From Treponema socranskii subsp. socranskii VPI DR56BR1116 = ATCC 35536 (GTDB taxonomy: Bacteria > Spirochaetota > Spirochaetia > Treponematales > Treponemataceae), in NCBI RefSeq assembly GCF_000468115.1, contig NZ_AVQI01000072.1, positions 1-64,000 of the forward strand: DNA of 64,000 nt, given 5' to 3'. A program made the translations under genes and the position numbers. The notes under the pieces are model-generated. The model saw only the letters and a program-made list of their open reading frames with translations, had not been told where the DNA came from and made no database searches. Of this stretch, positions 8,410-17,493 are shown one piece after another; positions within the stretch are counted from its first letter, which is position 1; the number at the start of each line of letters is the position of its first letter.

Positions 8410-9222
8410 ATGAGCGATTATAAGTTTTCCGAGCGGAAAAAGTCTATACGCTGCACGATCTTTACCGGAGGCGATGCCCCGGAGCCGAAAGCGGTCGAAT
8501 CGTACTTTATTTCCCATGCGCCCGACATCGTCATCGCTGCGGATTCGGGACTCGATACGCTCAAGCGTTATGCGGATGCGTTCAAAAGCGGCGAAGCGGC
8601 GCACATCGATTTGACGCCCGATTTTATCGTCGGGGACTTCGACAGCATTTCAGATGTAAAGCTCATCGATGTGTACGGGCGGAGCGATGATGAAAGTCCG
8701 CAGTTCGGAGAAAAACGGGGAGCGACGCGCATTGAACGTTTTCCCTGCGACAAAGATTTTACCGATACGGAACTCGCTTTGGATGCGGCGTTCCGTGAAG
8801 CTTCTTTACAAAATGCAATTCCGTTTATCACGCTCATCGGCGGCGGGGGCGGCAGGCTCGACCACCTTTTGGCGATATGCGATTCGTTTTGTTCTCCGCA
8901 GCATGCCGACCTATGGCTCCTTCCGAACGAAGCCGTCCGGCTGCTCAAAAGCGGAACTGCTTGCGACATCTCCGATTTAAAACGGGATGACATCGTTTCC
9001 GTCGCCCGCACGGCTTCTTCCCGTACCGAAGGAAAGCTCGTATCGCACGGTCTTTTTTGGGAAAACTTTCGAAGAGAGGGTATGCCGAGCATCAGCAACC
9101 GTATTTCGGAAAATTATTTTACGGATCGAAAGCCCGTGACGCTTACCGCATGCGAAGCGGATTTTTTACTCATTCTGCCCTTGTCCGCATCGGTTACATT
9201 CCGTCCGCAAGAAAATCGATAA
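8410..9222 (+). CDS. thiN: Thiamine pyrophosphokinase
   Basis: Converts thiamine plus ATP to thiamine diphosphate. Family features are a DFIVGDFDS motif, a K-DFTDTELAL motif, and GGGGGRLDHL around the middle of this 270-residue protein. Between the first two motifs is a longer charged loop than usual. The start at ATG 8410 is preferred over an ATG 18 bases upstream because it follows a TACTAT -10 box (8398-8403) and gives the usual N-terminus. No Shine-Dalgarno is seen. The gene overlaps the convergent membrane-protein gene by 29 bases. No other thiamine genes are nearby, suggesting salvage of imported thiamine. Confidence 0.85.
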   Translation: MSDYKFSERKKSIRCTIFTGGDAPEPKAVESYFISHAPDIVIAADSGLDTLKRYADAFKSGEAAHIDLTPDFIVGDFDSISDVKLIDVYGRSDDESPQFGEKRGATRIERFPCDKDFTDTELALDAAFREASLQNAIPFITLIGGGGGRLDHLLAICDSFCSPQHADLWLLPNEAVRLLKSGTACDISDLKRDDIVSVARTASSRTEGKLVSHGLFWENFRREGMPSISNRISENYFTDRKPVTLTACEADFLLILPLSASVTFRPQENR

Positions 9223-9559
9223 GGCGGGATGCGAACATGCACACAAAACCGAAAGCCGCCGTAAAAAGCATAAGTGCCGCGGATACGATGTAGAGCGCGC
9301 GGCGAGCGATATCTTTTTTGAGCGCGTATACGAGCGAAACCGCAAAGCCCCAAACGGAAAAAACGAAGAGCATGATAGCCGCGAGAGAAGCCGCGGTTAA
9401 AATAAGATATTGATTTTCGTCGAGAAAATTTTGGTAATTTCCGATCGCGTAAAAGACGAGGAGTGAAAATAAAAAGAGGGCGAAAAATAAAACCGTACGC
9501 ATGACGAGCCGATATAAAACGGGTTTCGAATCGTCCTTTTCAATTTCTTTGCCTCTCAT
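9194..9559 (-). CDS. Small integral membrane protein, function unknown
   Basis: The 121 residues carry a charged N-terminus (about 1-18) and three hydrophobic segments (roughly 20-42, 52-75 and 86-108) separated by short loops. No family was recognised. An AAGGTGG ribosome-binding site precedes the ATG at 9559. The 3' end overlaps thiN on the opposite strand by 29 bases. It is divergent from the SPFH-like gene, with about 70 bases of AT-rich promoter-bearing sequence between. Confidence 0.6.
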   Translation of the reverse strand: MRGKEIEKDDSKPVLYRLVMRTVLFFALFLFSLLVFYAIGNYQNFLDENQYLILTAASLAAIMLFVFSVWGFAVSLVYALKKDIARRALYIVSAALMLFTAAFGFVCMFASRLIDFLADGM

Positions 9560-9630
9560 CGCCCACCTTGCAGTTATCGTAAAAAAGATTATAATTTTGA
9601 GTATACAGTAAAAACATACATAGAGGAAGT

Positions 9631-10383
9631 ATGAAAAAGGTTATCGCAATATTTTTTATTTTACTTGTTTCAGCGGGCGTCGTGTTTTATTTCGGATGGA
9701 CGCAATTCAAAATCGGAGCGGGCGAATGCGGCGTGCTCATATCGAAAACGAGCGGCGTCAACAGCGAACCTATTTTGCAGGGCAAATTTTCATGGCATTG
9801 GGAAAGCCTGCTTCCGACGAACGCGGTACTCCGCGTATTCAGCTTAAAGCCGCACACGGTAACGAAAACCGTATCGGGTTCTCTCCCGTCGGCTGATGTG
9901 TACAGCACCGCTTTTCAATCGGCTCCCGATTTTTCATATCGATTCGATTTTATCTGTACAGCGCGCGTTACGCCTGAAAACATCATCGCTCTCGTAAGCG
10001 GCGGCATCGTCACCGACGCCGAAAGCCTCGACGCATATCTCGATTCTTCGTGCACCGCCCTTGCGGGAAAAGCCGCGTCGTATATTTTAATGAAATCGTC
10101 CGACAGCACCGACTTCCAGCCGGAAACCGTTACATCGGAAGAGCTCCTCGAAGGCCTTCGCGCATCGATCGATTATCCGAACATCGTCTTCGACAACTTT
10201 GCCGTTCTTTCGTCGAAGCTGCCCGACCGCACATTGTACAACAGCGCGCGCGATGCGTATATCGAAGCGCAGCACATACGGCAAGTACGTACGGAAGCGC
10301 GGAATAGGGACGTATCCGAACTTTTAAAAACCTATCCCGAATTGCAGGGAAGTTTTTCGGGAAGCGCAGCGAGCGGCCGATGA
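9631..10383 (+). CDS. SPFH/band-7-like membrane-anchored protein
   Basis: The 250-residue protein has one N-terminal membrane segment (about 4-24) followed by an extracytoplasmic beta-rich region beginning IKIGAGECGVLISKTSG-like, which resembles the opening of SPFH domains. The C-terminal part (about 195-235) is helical and rich in A, R and E. The SPFH call rests on overall pattern and is only moderate; the protein may be a treponeme-specific relative. An AGAGGAAG ribosome-binding site lies before the ATG. Its stop overlaps the start of the chorismate mutase gene (ATGA), so the two are translationally coupled. Confidence 0.5.
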   Translation: MKKVIAIFFILLVSAGVVFYFGWTQFKIGAGECGVLISKTSGVNSEPILQGKFSWHWESLLPTNAVLRVFSLKPHTVTKTVSGSLPSADVYSTAFQSAPDFSYRFDFICTARVTPENIIALVSGGIVTDAESLDAYLDSSCTALAGKAASYILMKSSDSTDFQPETVTSEELLEGLRASIDYPNIVFDNFAVLSSKLPDRTLYNSARDAYIEAQHIRQVRTEARNRDVSELLKTYPELQGSFSGSAASGR

Positions 10384-10769
10384 CAAAACGTCTCTACGGT
10401 TTACGCGGAGCGACGGGCGCGGAAAATACGGCCGAATCGATTACGAAAGGGGTGTGCGATATGTGCACTTCTCTTTTTAAACTTAACAATATCGCTTCGA
10501 AAGACGTCGTATCGATACAGTTTACGATGACCGAAGATCTGGACGCAAAAAATCCCGCTTCCGCGCTCAGATGCGGACAAAACGAAATCGACGTTTCCGC
10601 CTGCGCACTTTTTTGCAGTCAAGAAGCTTCTGTCCGCGGCATGGCGAAAGGTATGATCCGCGTGCTCGTTACCGCATACATGGACGAGGGCGCATCCGTG
10701 CGCCACGTATACATAAACGGAGCGGAAACGCTGCGCCCTGATTTGAAATTGTATACGGCAGCCGTATGA
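10380..10769 (+). CDS. aroH: Chorismate mutase, AroH type
   Basis: Converts chorismate to prephenate for Phe/Tyr synthesis. The 129-residue length and the sequence match the monofunctional AroH (pseudo-alpha-beta-barrel trimer) family. LRGATGAENTAESI is near the N-terminus (with the active-site Arg), a V-S-I-Q-F-T-M-T-x-D-L-D strand lies in the middle, and R-H-V-Y-I-x-G-A-x-x-L-R-P-D-L is near the C-terminus. It overlaps the SPFH-like gene by four bases. No other aromatic-pathway gene is in the window, so its placement behind a membrane protein is unexplained. Confidence 0.85.
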   Translation: MTKRLYGLRGATGAENTAESITKGVCDMCTSLFKLNNIASKDVVSIQFTMTEDLDAKNPASALRCGQNEIDVSACALFCSQEASVRGMAKGMIRVLVTAYMDEGASVRHVYINGAETLRPDLKLYTAAV

Positions 10770-10784
10770 TTTTTTAAAAACTAC

Positions 10785-10813
10785 TTGACGAGATTTATAT
10801 TATTATATAGTAT
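10785..10813 (+). promoter_or_regulatory. Promoter of the tRNA-Thr/tRNA-Tyr unit
   Basis: TTGACG (10785-10790) and TAGTAT (10808-10813) are 17 bases apart and end 15 bases before tRNA-Thr. An overlapping TATAGT (10806-10811) is an alternative -10. Confidence 0.65.
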
Positions 10814-10828
10814 GTGCCGACCTGCAGC

Positions 10829-10902
10829 GCCGATTTAGCTCAGCTGGTAGCAGCGCGTGATTTGTAATCTCGAGGTCCAGGGTTCGAATCCCTGAGTCGG
10901 CT
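10829..10902 (+). tRNA. tRNA-Thr (anticodon TGT)
   Basis: Acceptor GCCGATT pairs with AGTCGGC; the anticodon loop TTTGTAA carries TGT; the T-arm CAGGG-TTCGAAT-CCCTG is perfect. CCA is not encoded. Two arms are imperfect: in the D arm GCTC faces CAGC (a C.C opposition at the loop end, or one inserted base), and the anticodon stem CGTGA/TCTCG has a T.T opposition in its middle. Otherwise it is a normal Thr tRNA. Confidence 0.9.
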
Positions 10903-10906
10903 TTTT

Positions 10907-10988
10907 GGGGAGTTTCCAGAGTGGTCAAATGGGACAGACTGTAAATCTGCTGGCTATGCCTTCGTAGGTTCGAATCCTTCACTCCCCA
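10907..10988 (+). tRNA. tRNA-Tyr (anticodon GTA)
   Basis: Acceptor GGGGAGT pairs with ACTCCCC, followed by discriminator A. The anticodon arm CAGACTGTAAATCTG carries GTA, and the long variable arm typical of bacterial tRNA-Tyr is present. T-arm GGTTCGAATCC is standard. CCA is not encoded. It lies four bases after tRNA-Thr and shares its promoter. Confidence 0.93.
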
Positions 10989-10993
10989 TTGCG

Positions 10994-11022
10994 AAAAGCC
11001 CGTTGCCTGTAACGGGCTTTTT
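10994..11022 (+). terminator. Terminator of the tRNA unit
   Basis: AAGCCCGTT and AACGGGCTT form a nine-pair stem around a short loop, followed by a T-run. The loop and upper stem contain TTGCCT (11003-11008), which doubles as a possible -35 box for the next gene. Confidence 0.85.
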
Positions 11023-11031
11023 CTTTATACT
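11003..11031 (+). promoter_or_regulatory. Promoter nested in the tRNA terminator, driving the YkgJ-family operon
   Basis: TTGCCT (11003-11008) and TATACT (11026-11031) are 17 bases apart. The ATG of the next gene is at 11038, six bases after the -10 box, with no Shine-Dalgarno. The -35 lies inside the terminator hairpin. Confidence 0.5.
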
Positions 11032-11037
11032 GATACT

Positions 11038-11493
11038 ATGCCGGCTTTTTTTGACGACGGTCTTTATTTTGAGTGCAACCGATGTTCCCGCTGTTGCAGA
11101 ATCGAACCGGGATTTGTCTTTTTGTCGCAAAGCGATTTGACGGATCTGTGCCGATGGTTTAATTTGAGCGAAGATCAGTTTATTAAAACCTATTGCCGCC
11201 TTGTTCCCCGGTATGACGACGAATACCTTTTGTGCTTGAAAGATACGGAAGATTACGACTGCATTTTGTGGAAAGACGGCTGCACCGCTTACGGTTCTCG
11301 TCCCGTGCAGTGCAGGACATATCCGTTTTGGACGGGATTTTTGACGGACAAAGAATCGTGGCAAAAAGAAGGAGACGCCTGTCCCGGCATAAACCGCGGA
11401 AAGCTTTGGACAAAGGATGAAATAAACGCAGCGCGTACGGCGTATGAAAACAACGAGCCGCTGCGTTTTAAGCGCGGAGGGGAGTGCAGATGA
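11038..11493 (+). CDS. YkgJ-family cysteine cluster protein
   Basis: The 151-residue protein has the family signature C13-x2-C16-x2-CC(19-20) and a later C-T-A-Y-x-x-R-P-x-Q-C-R-x-Y-P segment around residues 82-96. This is the metal- or iron-sulfur-binding pattern of the YkgJ/UPF0153 family (PF03692); members have no settled enzymatic role. It starts a run of overlapping genes (YkgJ, metallo-hydrolase, small protein, mltG, dnaG) in which each stop overlaps the next start, so strong translational coupling is expected. Confidence 0.75.
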   Translation: MPAFFDDGLYFECNRCSRCCRIEPGFVFLSQSDLTDLCRWFNLSEDQFIKTYCRLVPRYDDEYLLCLKDTEDYDCILWKDGCTAYGSRPVQCRTYPFWTGFLTDKESWQKEGDACPGINRGKLWTKDEINAARTAYENNEPLRFKRGGECR

Positions 11494-12428
11494 AAGTATA
11501 TTTCTGGGGAGTGCGGGGTTCCATTCCGACTCCGCTTACGCCTCAGCAGATTCAAACGAAAATCACCGCAGTCGTCCAGCGTATTACGCAAAAAGACATC
11601 GCGTCGGAAGATGCGCGCGAACGGTTTATCGCATCTCTGCCCGAGTGGCTGTACGGCACAACCGGCGGCAATACGCCCTGCGTTGAAGTAAAAACTGCAA
11701 ACGGAACGGAGATCGTGCTCGACGCGGGTTCGGGCATACGCGTGCTCGGAAAGACCGGCGTAAAGCCCGCCGACAATCACTACAATCTGCTTTTATCGCA
11801 TTTTCATTGGGATCACTTGCAGGGCTTTCCGTTTTTCGACGCGATCTACGACACTTCGGTCAAAATCGATATCTATTCGGCTTTCCCCGCAGCCGATCGT
11901 ATTCTCGCTTTTCAGATGTCGCGGCCGTATTTTCCGGCGCCCTTTGACGTGTGTGCAAAGCGGATCACCTTTCACACGGTCAAATCGGGCGAACCGTTCA
12001 GCGTCGGAGGAGTTCCCGTATGTTGCTGCAAAATGTCACATCCGGGAAATTCGTATTCCTATGCCATAAGCGAAAACGGAAAGAAATTCGTGTACGCGAC
12101 GGACGTCGAGCTTTCGCAAAAGGATTTCGAAAAAACGAGTGCACGCATAAAAGTGTTTCAGGACGCCGATGTCATTGTGCTCGATTCGCAGTACACCGTC
12201 GCCGAAGCCTATCAAAAAGAAAACTGGGGTCACTCGGCGTTTTGCTATGCGATCGATTTTGCGGTTCACTGGAATATCAAATCGGTGTACCTCTTTCATC
12301 ACGAACCGACGTACGACGATAAAAAGCTTCATTCAATTTTGCACGCGGCGCGGTGGTACGCACAATACATCGAACACGCGAATATGCAAGTTTACCTCGC
12401 GACGGAGGGCGCGGAGATAAGTCTATGA
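11490..12428 (+). CDS. Metallo-beta-lactamase-fold hydrolase
   Basis: The 312-residue protein carries the metal-binding motif SHFHWDH at residues 103-109, the usual preceding LDAGSGIR segment (a phosphodiesterase-like MBL branch), and downstream His and Asp ligands (SHPGNSYSY, YATDVE). It resembles RNase Z-like/cAMP-phosphodiesterase-like MBL proteins (family knowledge); its substrate is unknown. The start is the ATG overlapping the TGA of the YkgJ gene (ATGA at 11490), and the stop overlaps the next gene in the same way. Confidence 0.8.
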   Translation: MKVYFWGVRGSIPTPLTPQQIQTKITAVVQRITQKDIASEDARERFIASLPEWLYGTTGGNTPCVEVKTANGTEIVLDAGSGIRVLGKTGVKPADNHYNLLLSHFHWDHLQGFPFFDAIYDTSVKIDIYSAFPAADRILAFQMSRPYFPAPFDVCAKRITFHTVKSGEPFSVGGVPVCCCKMSHPGNSYSYAISENGKKFVYATDVELSQKDFEKTSARIKVFQDADVIVLDSQYTVAEAYQKENWGHSAFCYAIDFAVHWNIKSVYLFHHEPTYDDKKLHSILHAARWYAQYIEHANMQVYLATEGAEISL

Positions 12429-12622
12429 CGGACGATGTAACAAAGCTCACTTCTCTTTCGTTTTCATACGATTTTTCACCGAACGAAACGGCGCTCATCG
12501 CGCATTTTTTCCGCGACCACGAAGAAAGCATTCCTTCAGGTCTTGAAAGATTCGTACACGCCGTCGAAAAAGCGGTGTATAATTCCATTTCGATCGGAGA
12601 TGCGGAGCGATTTTATTCATGA
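12425..12622 (+). CDS. Small conserved-context protein, function unknown
   Basis: The 65-residue acidic protein is coupled at both ends: ATGA overlaps with the metallo-hydrolase upstream and with mltG downstream. It contains one predicted helix-rich region (about 20-55, including an HFFRDHEE segment) and no membrane span or metal motif. It was not recognised. Its position between two overlapping genes is the main reason to believe it is real. Confidence 0.6.
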   Translation: MTDDVTKLTSLSFSYDFSPNETALIAHFFRDHEESIPSGLERFVHAVEKAVYNSISIGDAERFYS

Positions 12623-13731
12623 GAACAAAAAAATCGGGCGGAGTGCGCGATAAGCGCGGCATAAGGTTATTCGACACAAAAGGCAGACGCAATTTTTTTG
12701 CCGCGCTTTGTGCATTCGTATTCGTTTTTTTTGCCGCGTCTCTTTTTTTTATATACGAAACGCGGCCGGCATCGAGCGCGGAGAAGGCGATAACCGAACG
12801 CATCGAAGTTCCGGAAGGAATGACCGTAAAAAAATTCGCCCGCACGCTCAAAGAAAAAAAACTCATCAAAAACAAAAATGCGTTTTACCTTGCCGCACGC
12901 TATTCCTTTTTCCGTTTTCTTGCCGGCGGCGCAAAGCTCAAGCTCGAAAGCGGCGTATACCGTATTTCAAGCGGTATGAGCGTCGCCGACATATTCGCTC
13001 TCGCATCGTCGGGAAAAAAAGAATACGTGCACATAGCTTTTCCCGAAGGATTGACGATTTCGAAAATCGCCGAACGCCTCGAAAAAGCGGGCATCTGTTC
13101 GGCATCGGATTTTAAAGCTTCGGCGAAAGACGGTGAACTTATTAAAAAATACGATATCCGCTCTTCGACGCTTGAAGGATATCTTTTTCCCGATACCTAT
13201 TTTTTTACACCCGGCATGGCATCTTCGTCGGTCATCGATATGATGGTAAAAAATTTTTTCGAACATATACGCGCAAATCCTACTCTCGCATCCCTTCCTC
13301 CGGACGAACTCCAGACAACGCTCGTCCTCGCGTCCATCGTCGAGAGGGAATACCGCGTTGCGGATGAAGCGCCGCTTATCGCGAGCGTGTTTAAAAACCG
13401 CATCGCAAAAAATATCGGCTTGTATTCGTGCGCGACGATCGAATACATCATCACCGAAATACAGAACAAAGCGCACCCCGACGTCATCACCTACGACGAT
13501 TTGAAAATCGACAGTCCCTACAACACGTATAAGTGGGCGGCGCTTCCGCCGACTCCGATTTCGAATCCCGGCATGATCGCGCTCGAAGCGGCAGCCGACG
13601 CTCCGAAAACGAATTATTATTATTTTCGCCTCATAGACGAAAAAACGGGACGCCACGCATTTTCGGATTCATTCGGCGAACACATCAAAGAAGGCGTTCG
13701 CTATACGACAAAAAAGGCGGCGGAAAACTGA
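12619..13731 (+). CDS. mltG: Endolytic peptidoglycan transglycosylase MltG
   Basis: Cleaves nascent glycan strands at the inner membrane and so helps set strand length. The 370-residue protein has a basic cytoplasmic start, one membrane span at about 25-48, a LysM-like region, and the YceG domain with the catalytic Glu in LASIVEREY. It lies immediately upstream of dnaG, with overlapping TGATG. This order (mltG-dnaG-rpoD) agrees with what I recall for other treponemes. Confidence 0.9.
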   Translation: MRTKKSGGVRDKRGIRLFDTKGRRNFFAALCAFVFVFFAASLFFIYETRPASSAEKAITERIEVPEGMTVKKFARTLKEKKLIKNKNAFYLAARYSFFRFLAGGAKLKLESGVYRISSGMSVADIFALASSGKKEYVHIAFPEGLTISKIAERLEKAGICSASDFKASAKDGELIKKYDIRSSTLEGYLFPDTYFFTPGMASSSVIDMMVKNFFEHIRANPTLASLPPDELQTTLVLASIVEREYRVADEAPLIASVFKNRIAKNIGLYSCATIEYIITEIQNKAHPDVITYDDLKIDSPYNTYKWAALPPTPISNPGMIALEAAADAPKTNYYYFRLIDEKTGRHAFSDSFGEHIKEGVRYTTKKAAEN

Positions 13732-15512
13732 TGGCATCTTTCATATCTCAGGATACGATCGAAGCTGTCCACAATATGTCCGATATCGTTTCGATTGTCG
13801 GCGAATACACGAAATTGACGAAGCGGGGAGGGAACGACTGGTGGGGCTGCTGTCCGTTTCACAACGAAAAAACCGCCTCATTCCACGTCGACGGCGATAA
13901 AAAATTTTACTATTGCTTCGGCTGCCATGCAAGCGGAGATGTTATCAAATTCGTTACGGAGACGGAAAAGATTTCCTACGCCGACGCCGTGCGCTCACTT
14001 GCAAAGCGGGCGGGAATCGAAGTGACGTATTCGGGGGGCGACATACCCGAACGGCCGAAAGACGACGGATTAAAGGATCTCTATATCGATCTCTACGAGC
14101 GCACGGCTTCTCTCTTTCACTACCTGCTCACTGAAACGCCCGGTGGAAAAGATGCGCTTTCGTATATCACCGGCCGCGGTATCACGGCCGAAACGATAGC
14201 GGCGTTCAAGCTCGGCTATGCGCCGGCCGACAGAAGCTGGCTTAAAAAATTTTTGCGCGGAAAAAATTTCAGCGACGAATTTCTTTCCCGCTCGGGACTT
14301 TTCAGCAAAAATTATCCCGACTCGGCTTTTTTTTCCGATCGTCTCATGTTTCCGATCTTTAATCGGAGGGGACAGTGCTGCGCGTTCGGCGGGCGCCTGC
14401 TGCACGGAGACGGGCCGAAGTATTTGAATTCGGGAGATTTGATCCAGTATAAAAAAGGCGAAACGCTCTACGCGTTTAACTTTGCCAAAAATAAAATCCG
14501 CGAAGAAAAAAAAGTGATCTTTTGCGAAGGCTATATGGACTGCATCGCTTATCACCAGTGCGGCATTTCATACGCGGTAGCGCCTCTGGGAACGGCGCTC
14601 ACCGAAGAGCAGCTGCACATCGTCAGAGGGTTTGCGGATACGATACTGCTTTCCTTCGATTCGGACAAAGCGGGCGAGGCGGCGACAATGCGGGCGATCA
14701 TCATGTGCCGCTCGTTTGACTTTACGGTAAAGATCATTAAACTGTCGGAAGGAAAAGATCCTGCCGAAATTATGACAAGCTACGGGGCCGATGCCTTGAC
14801 AAATGACGTAAATAATGCTATATTGGATAGTGACTTTCTTTTATCCAAATTGGGCAGCGATTTTGCTGTCGATACCCCCGAAGGCAAAACAAAAGCATCG
14901 CTCGAGTTTTTTCGGTACGTCGACGCGCTCCGCTCCGATATCCAAAGGGAGTCGTGCCTTGAGCAGCTGTGCCAGGCATTTAATCTAAAGCCGGAGGCCG
15001 TTAAGAGAGATTTTGAAAATCGTGAACAGGCCCGCGACCGCTTAAAAACCCGGCAGCAATCACCGACAGGCAGACAGAATTCGGATATCTCTCTCAACGC
15101 CGAATTGCGAACCGTTCTCGCCGTCATTGCCGAACTCGACCTGTATACGGTCATGCGCGCGGAAATCGCCGTCGACGATTTTGAAGACCCTCTCGCAAAA
15201 AAATTATTTATTATCTTGGAAGATTGTTTCAGAGAAAATACCGTATCGATAAGCGGCATACTGAACCGATGCGACGATGAAGAGCTCGGACGGATGATTA
15301 CACGTGTCATATCGTCGGGTGAGTTTTCACAAAACGGAAAGCGCATTGTGAACGACGGTATCAAGCTTATCAAACGGAACGCGCTCGAACGCAAACGGAG
15401 CGCGCTCATGAGCAGAATCCGATTATTCAATCCCGCAACGGAAAGCGACCGCACACAGTTCGAATCGCTTCTTGCGGAAAAAATGAAACTCGACAGCGAA
15501 TTAAAACAGTAG
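13731..15512 (+). CDS. dnaG: DNA primase
   Basis: Synthesises RNA primers for replication. The CHC2 zinc finger is visible at residues 41-65 (CPFH, then CFGC), followed by the TOPRIM domain (FCEGYMD segment) and a C-terminal helicase-binding region. At 593 residues it is normal for the family. The ATG at 13731 overlaps the mltG stop. The in-frame codons further upstream belong to mltG sequence. rpoD follows 22 bases later, the classic macromolecular-synthesis arrangement. Confidence 0.94.
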   Translation: MASFISQDTIEAVHNMSDIVSIVGEYTKLTKRGGNDWWGCCPFHNEKTASFHVDGDKKFYYCFGCHASGDVIKFVTETEKISYADAVRSLAKRAGIEVTYSGGDIPERPKDDGLKDLYIDLYERTASLFHYLLTETPGGKDALSYITGRGITAETIAAFKLGYAPADRSWLKKFLRGKNFSDEFLSRSGLFSKNYPDSAFFSDRLMFPIFNRRGQCCAFGGRLLHGDGPKYLNSGDLIQYKKGETLYAFNFAKNKIREEKKVIFCEGYMDCIAYHQCGISYAVAPLGTALTEEQLHIVRGFADTILLSFDSDKAGEAATMRAIIMCRSFDFTVKIIKLSEGKDPAEIMTSYGADALTNDVNNAILDSDFLLSKLGSDFAVDTPEGKTKASLEFFRYVDALRSDIQRESCLEQLCQAFNLKPEAVKRDFENREQARDRLKTRQQSPTGRQNSDISLNAELRTVLAVIAELDLYTVMRAEIAVDDFEDPLAKKLFIILEDCFRENTVSISGILNRCDDEELGRMITRVISSGEFSQNGKRIVNDGIKLIKRNALERKRSALMSRIRLFNPATESDRTQFESLLAEKMKLDSELKQ

Positions 15513-15534
15513 CAAAACAGGTACCGAAAAAAAT

Positions 15535-17385
15535 ATGGATCAACAAAAAGATCAAAACAACCGAGAGTTGGATTCCAACGTACAAAAACTTTTCGAATAT
15601 GCAAAAGAAAAGTCCGTCGTCACGTGGGACGAAGTGACCGATATGCTGGGGCAGGATTTCGTCAATTCTCCGAAAATGGAAAACGTGCTTCAGCTTTTTT
15701 CAAGCGAAAATCTGCAGATCGTCGAAAGCGACGATTTGCTCGTCGAAGATGAAGAACCTGAAGAAACGGGCGAAGACGACGATGCGGACGAGAGCAACGA
15801 CGATGATATCGCCGACGATGTTTCGAGCGAAGCGGCCGACGTCGCAAAAGCCGTCGACATTGTCAAAAGCAGACTCGTCAACAGCGACAAAGAGACGAGC
15901 ATCGACGATCCGATCCGGCTTTACCTGCGTGAAATCGGCAAAGAAAATTTGCTCACCGCCGAACAGGAAGTCATCCTGTCGAAAAAAATGGAAAACGGCA
16001 AAAACATCATCAAAGACGTCATCAAAAATTCCGGCATCATGATTCCCGAATTTTTCGCCGTCGCGCAAAAAGCTTTTACGCGGATCGATATCCACGAACC
16101 CGGCCGCCCGCGAAAAGAGATAAACGAAGAGATGGCGGAAAAGCGGCGGCTCAAAAGCTGTTACAGTGAATACATCAAACCGGTGCTGCCCGAAATCAAG
16201 CAGTACATGACGATAAAAAAACAGCTTTTCGAAACCGATCAAACCGTCCGCATATTCGATACGTCGCAGCTTATATCGCTTCGTAAAAAAATCCAGCCGC
16301 AGCTGCAGCGAATCGACATACAGTCGGAAGAGCTCGATAAATTTACGATGAAGTTTCGCGACGCGATGCAAAAGATCGCAGATTATCATCAAAAGCAGGA
16401 AAAAAAGATGAAAGAGCTGCGCGTCGTCAACATAGCCGACCTCCGCAGTCTCGGCCGTCGCATCGCCATCCGTTCGGAATCGCAAAAGCTCGAAAAAGAA
16501 CTCAACATGACGACCGACGATATCCGCGATATCTACACGCAGATCCAAAAAATCGACAGAAAGCTCTACCGCCTCGAATACGAATTCGAAAACAGCGTCG
16601 ACGAAATTTTGAGCATGGGCAAAGAGATCGAAAGAGGATCGGCGATGATGGAGCAGGCGAAAAACAAGCTTATCAATGCGAACCTGCGCCTTGTCGTTTC
16701 GATCGCAAAAAAATACACGAACCGCGGTTTGCAGTTTTTCGATTTGGTGCAGGAAGGAAATATCGGTCTCATCAAAGCCGTCGAAAAATTCGAATACCGC
16801 AAAGGCTTTAAATTTTCGACGTACGCGACGTGGTGGATCAGGCAGGCGATCACGAGATCCATTTCCGACCAAGCGCGCACGATCCGCGTTCCGGTGCACA
16901 TGATCGAGCAGATCAATAAAGTCGTGCGCGAGTCGCGGCAGCTCATGCAAAAGCTCGGACGCGAGCCGAGCGACGATGAAATCGCACAGCAGCTCGGCTG
17001 GCCGGTCACCCGTGTCAAGCAGGTAAAAAACGTCGCGCGCGAACCGATTTCGCTCGAAACGCCGATCGGAGAAGAAGAAGATTCGCTGCTTGGGGATTTC
17101 ATCGAAGACAAAGAAGTCGAAAACCCCGCGTCTCAAACGGCGGACACGCTGCTGCGCGAGCAGATCCGCTCGGTGCTCGACACGCTGCCGCCACGGGAAC
17201 AGGAAGTGCTCAAAATGCGATTCGGATTGGACGACGGCTATTCGCTCACGCTCGAAGAAGTCGGTTTGTACTTCAACGTCACGCGAGAGCGTATCCGGCA
17301 AATCGAAGCGAAAGCGCTCCGACGCCTCCGCCATCCGCGACGCGCGAACGGTCTTCGCGACTACATCGATCCCGCGCAGCAATAG
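15535..17385 (+). CDS. rpoD: Primary RNA polymerase sigma factor RpoD
   Basis: Housekeeping sigma70 of 616 residues. Region 1.1 is followed by a strongly acidic stretch (about 65-95) and a long non-conserved region. Regions 2.1-2.4 are clear from [16 protein letters not shown] through [15 protein letters not shown], regions 3 and 4 follow, and the region 4.2 helix-turn-helix [18 protein letters not shown] is near the C-terminus. The -10/-35 sequences picked out in this window agree with its expected specificity. It is co-transcribed with dnaG. Confidence 0.95.
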   Translation: MDQQKDQNNRELDSNVQKLFEYAKEKSVVTWDEVTDMLGQDFVNSPKMENVLQLFSSENLQIVESDDLLVEDEEPEETGEDDDADESNDDDIADDVSSEAADVAKAVDIVKSRLVNSDKETSIDDPIRLYLREIGKENLLTAEQEVILSKKMENGKNIIKDVIKNSGIMIPEFFAVAQKAFTRIDIHEPGRPRKEINEEMAEKRRLKSCYSEYIKPVLPEIKQYMTIKKQLFETDQTVRIFDTSQLISLRKKIQPQLQRIDIQSEELDKFTMKFRDAMQKIADYHQKQEKKMKELRVVNIADLRSLGRRIAIRSESQKLEKELNMTTDDIRDIYTQIQKIDRKLYRLEYEFENSVDEILSMGKEIERGSAMMEQAKNKLINANLRLVVSIAKKYTNRGLQFFDLVQEGNIGLIKAVEKFEYRKGFKFSTYATWWIRQAITRSISDQARTIRVPVHMIEQINKVVRESRQLMQKLGREPSDDEIAQQLGWPVTRVKQVKNVAREPISLETPIGEEEDSLLGDFIEDKEVENPASQTADTLLREQIRSVLDTLPPREQEVLKMRFGLDDGYSLTLEEVGLYFNVTRERIRQIEAKALRRLRHPRRANGLRDYIDPAQQ

Positions 17386-17428
17386 CATAGACACAACGTT
17401 TTTTTTATTATACAATAGGATATTACAG

Positions 17429-17466
17429 ACTTCAAAAATTGTAATTTTTAGAGGTCTTCCTTAGAT
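17429..17466 (+). repeat. Dispersed intergenic motif, copy 1
   Basis: The 20-base core TTTAGAGGTCTTCCTTAGAT (17447-17466) recurs with 18 of 20 identities at 36024-36043. Here it lies upstream of the zinc-ribbon gene in the same orientation as that gene; the other copy is antisense to its downstream gene. A preceding ACTTC and short A/T stretch are shared in weaker form. Confidence 0.45.
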
Positions 17467-17493
17467 GCGGTAATCTGGAAGGGTATAATCGAC

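Noticed and set aside
6905-8413. A 502-codon plus-strand frame across cca
   Set aside because: cca has all its motifs on the opposite strand; this frame has none.
15700-17415. A 571-codon open frame on the minus strand across rpoD
   Set aside because: It is antisense to a complete sigma factor, has no recognisable domain, and its residue pattern (repeated F, D, R, H) is that of a shadow frame of GC-biased coding DNA.
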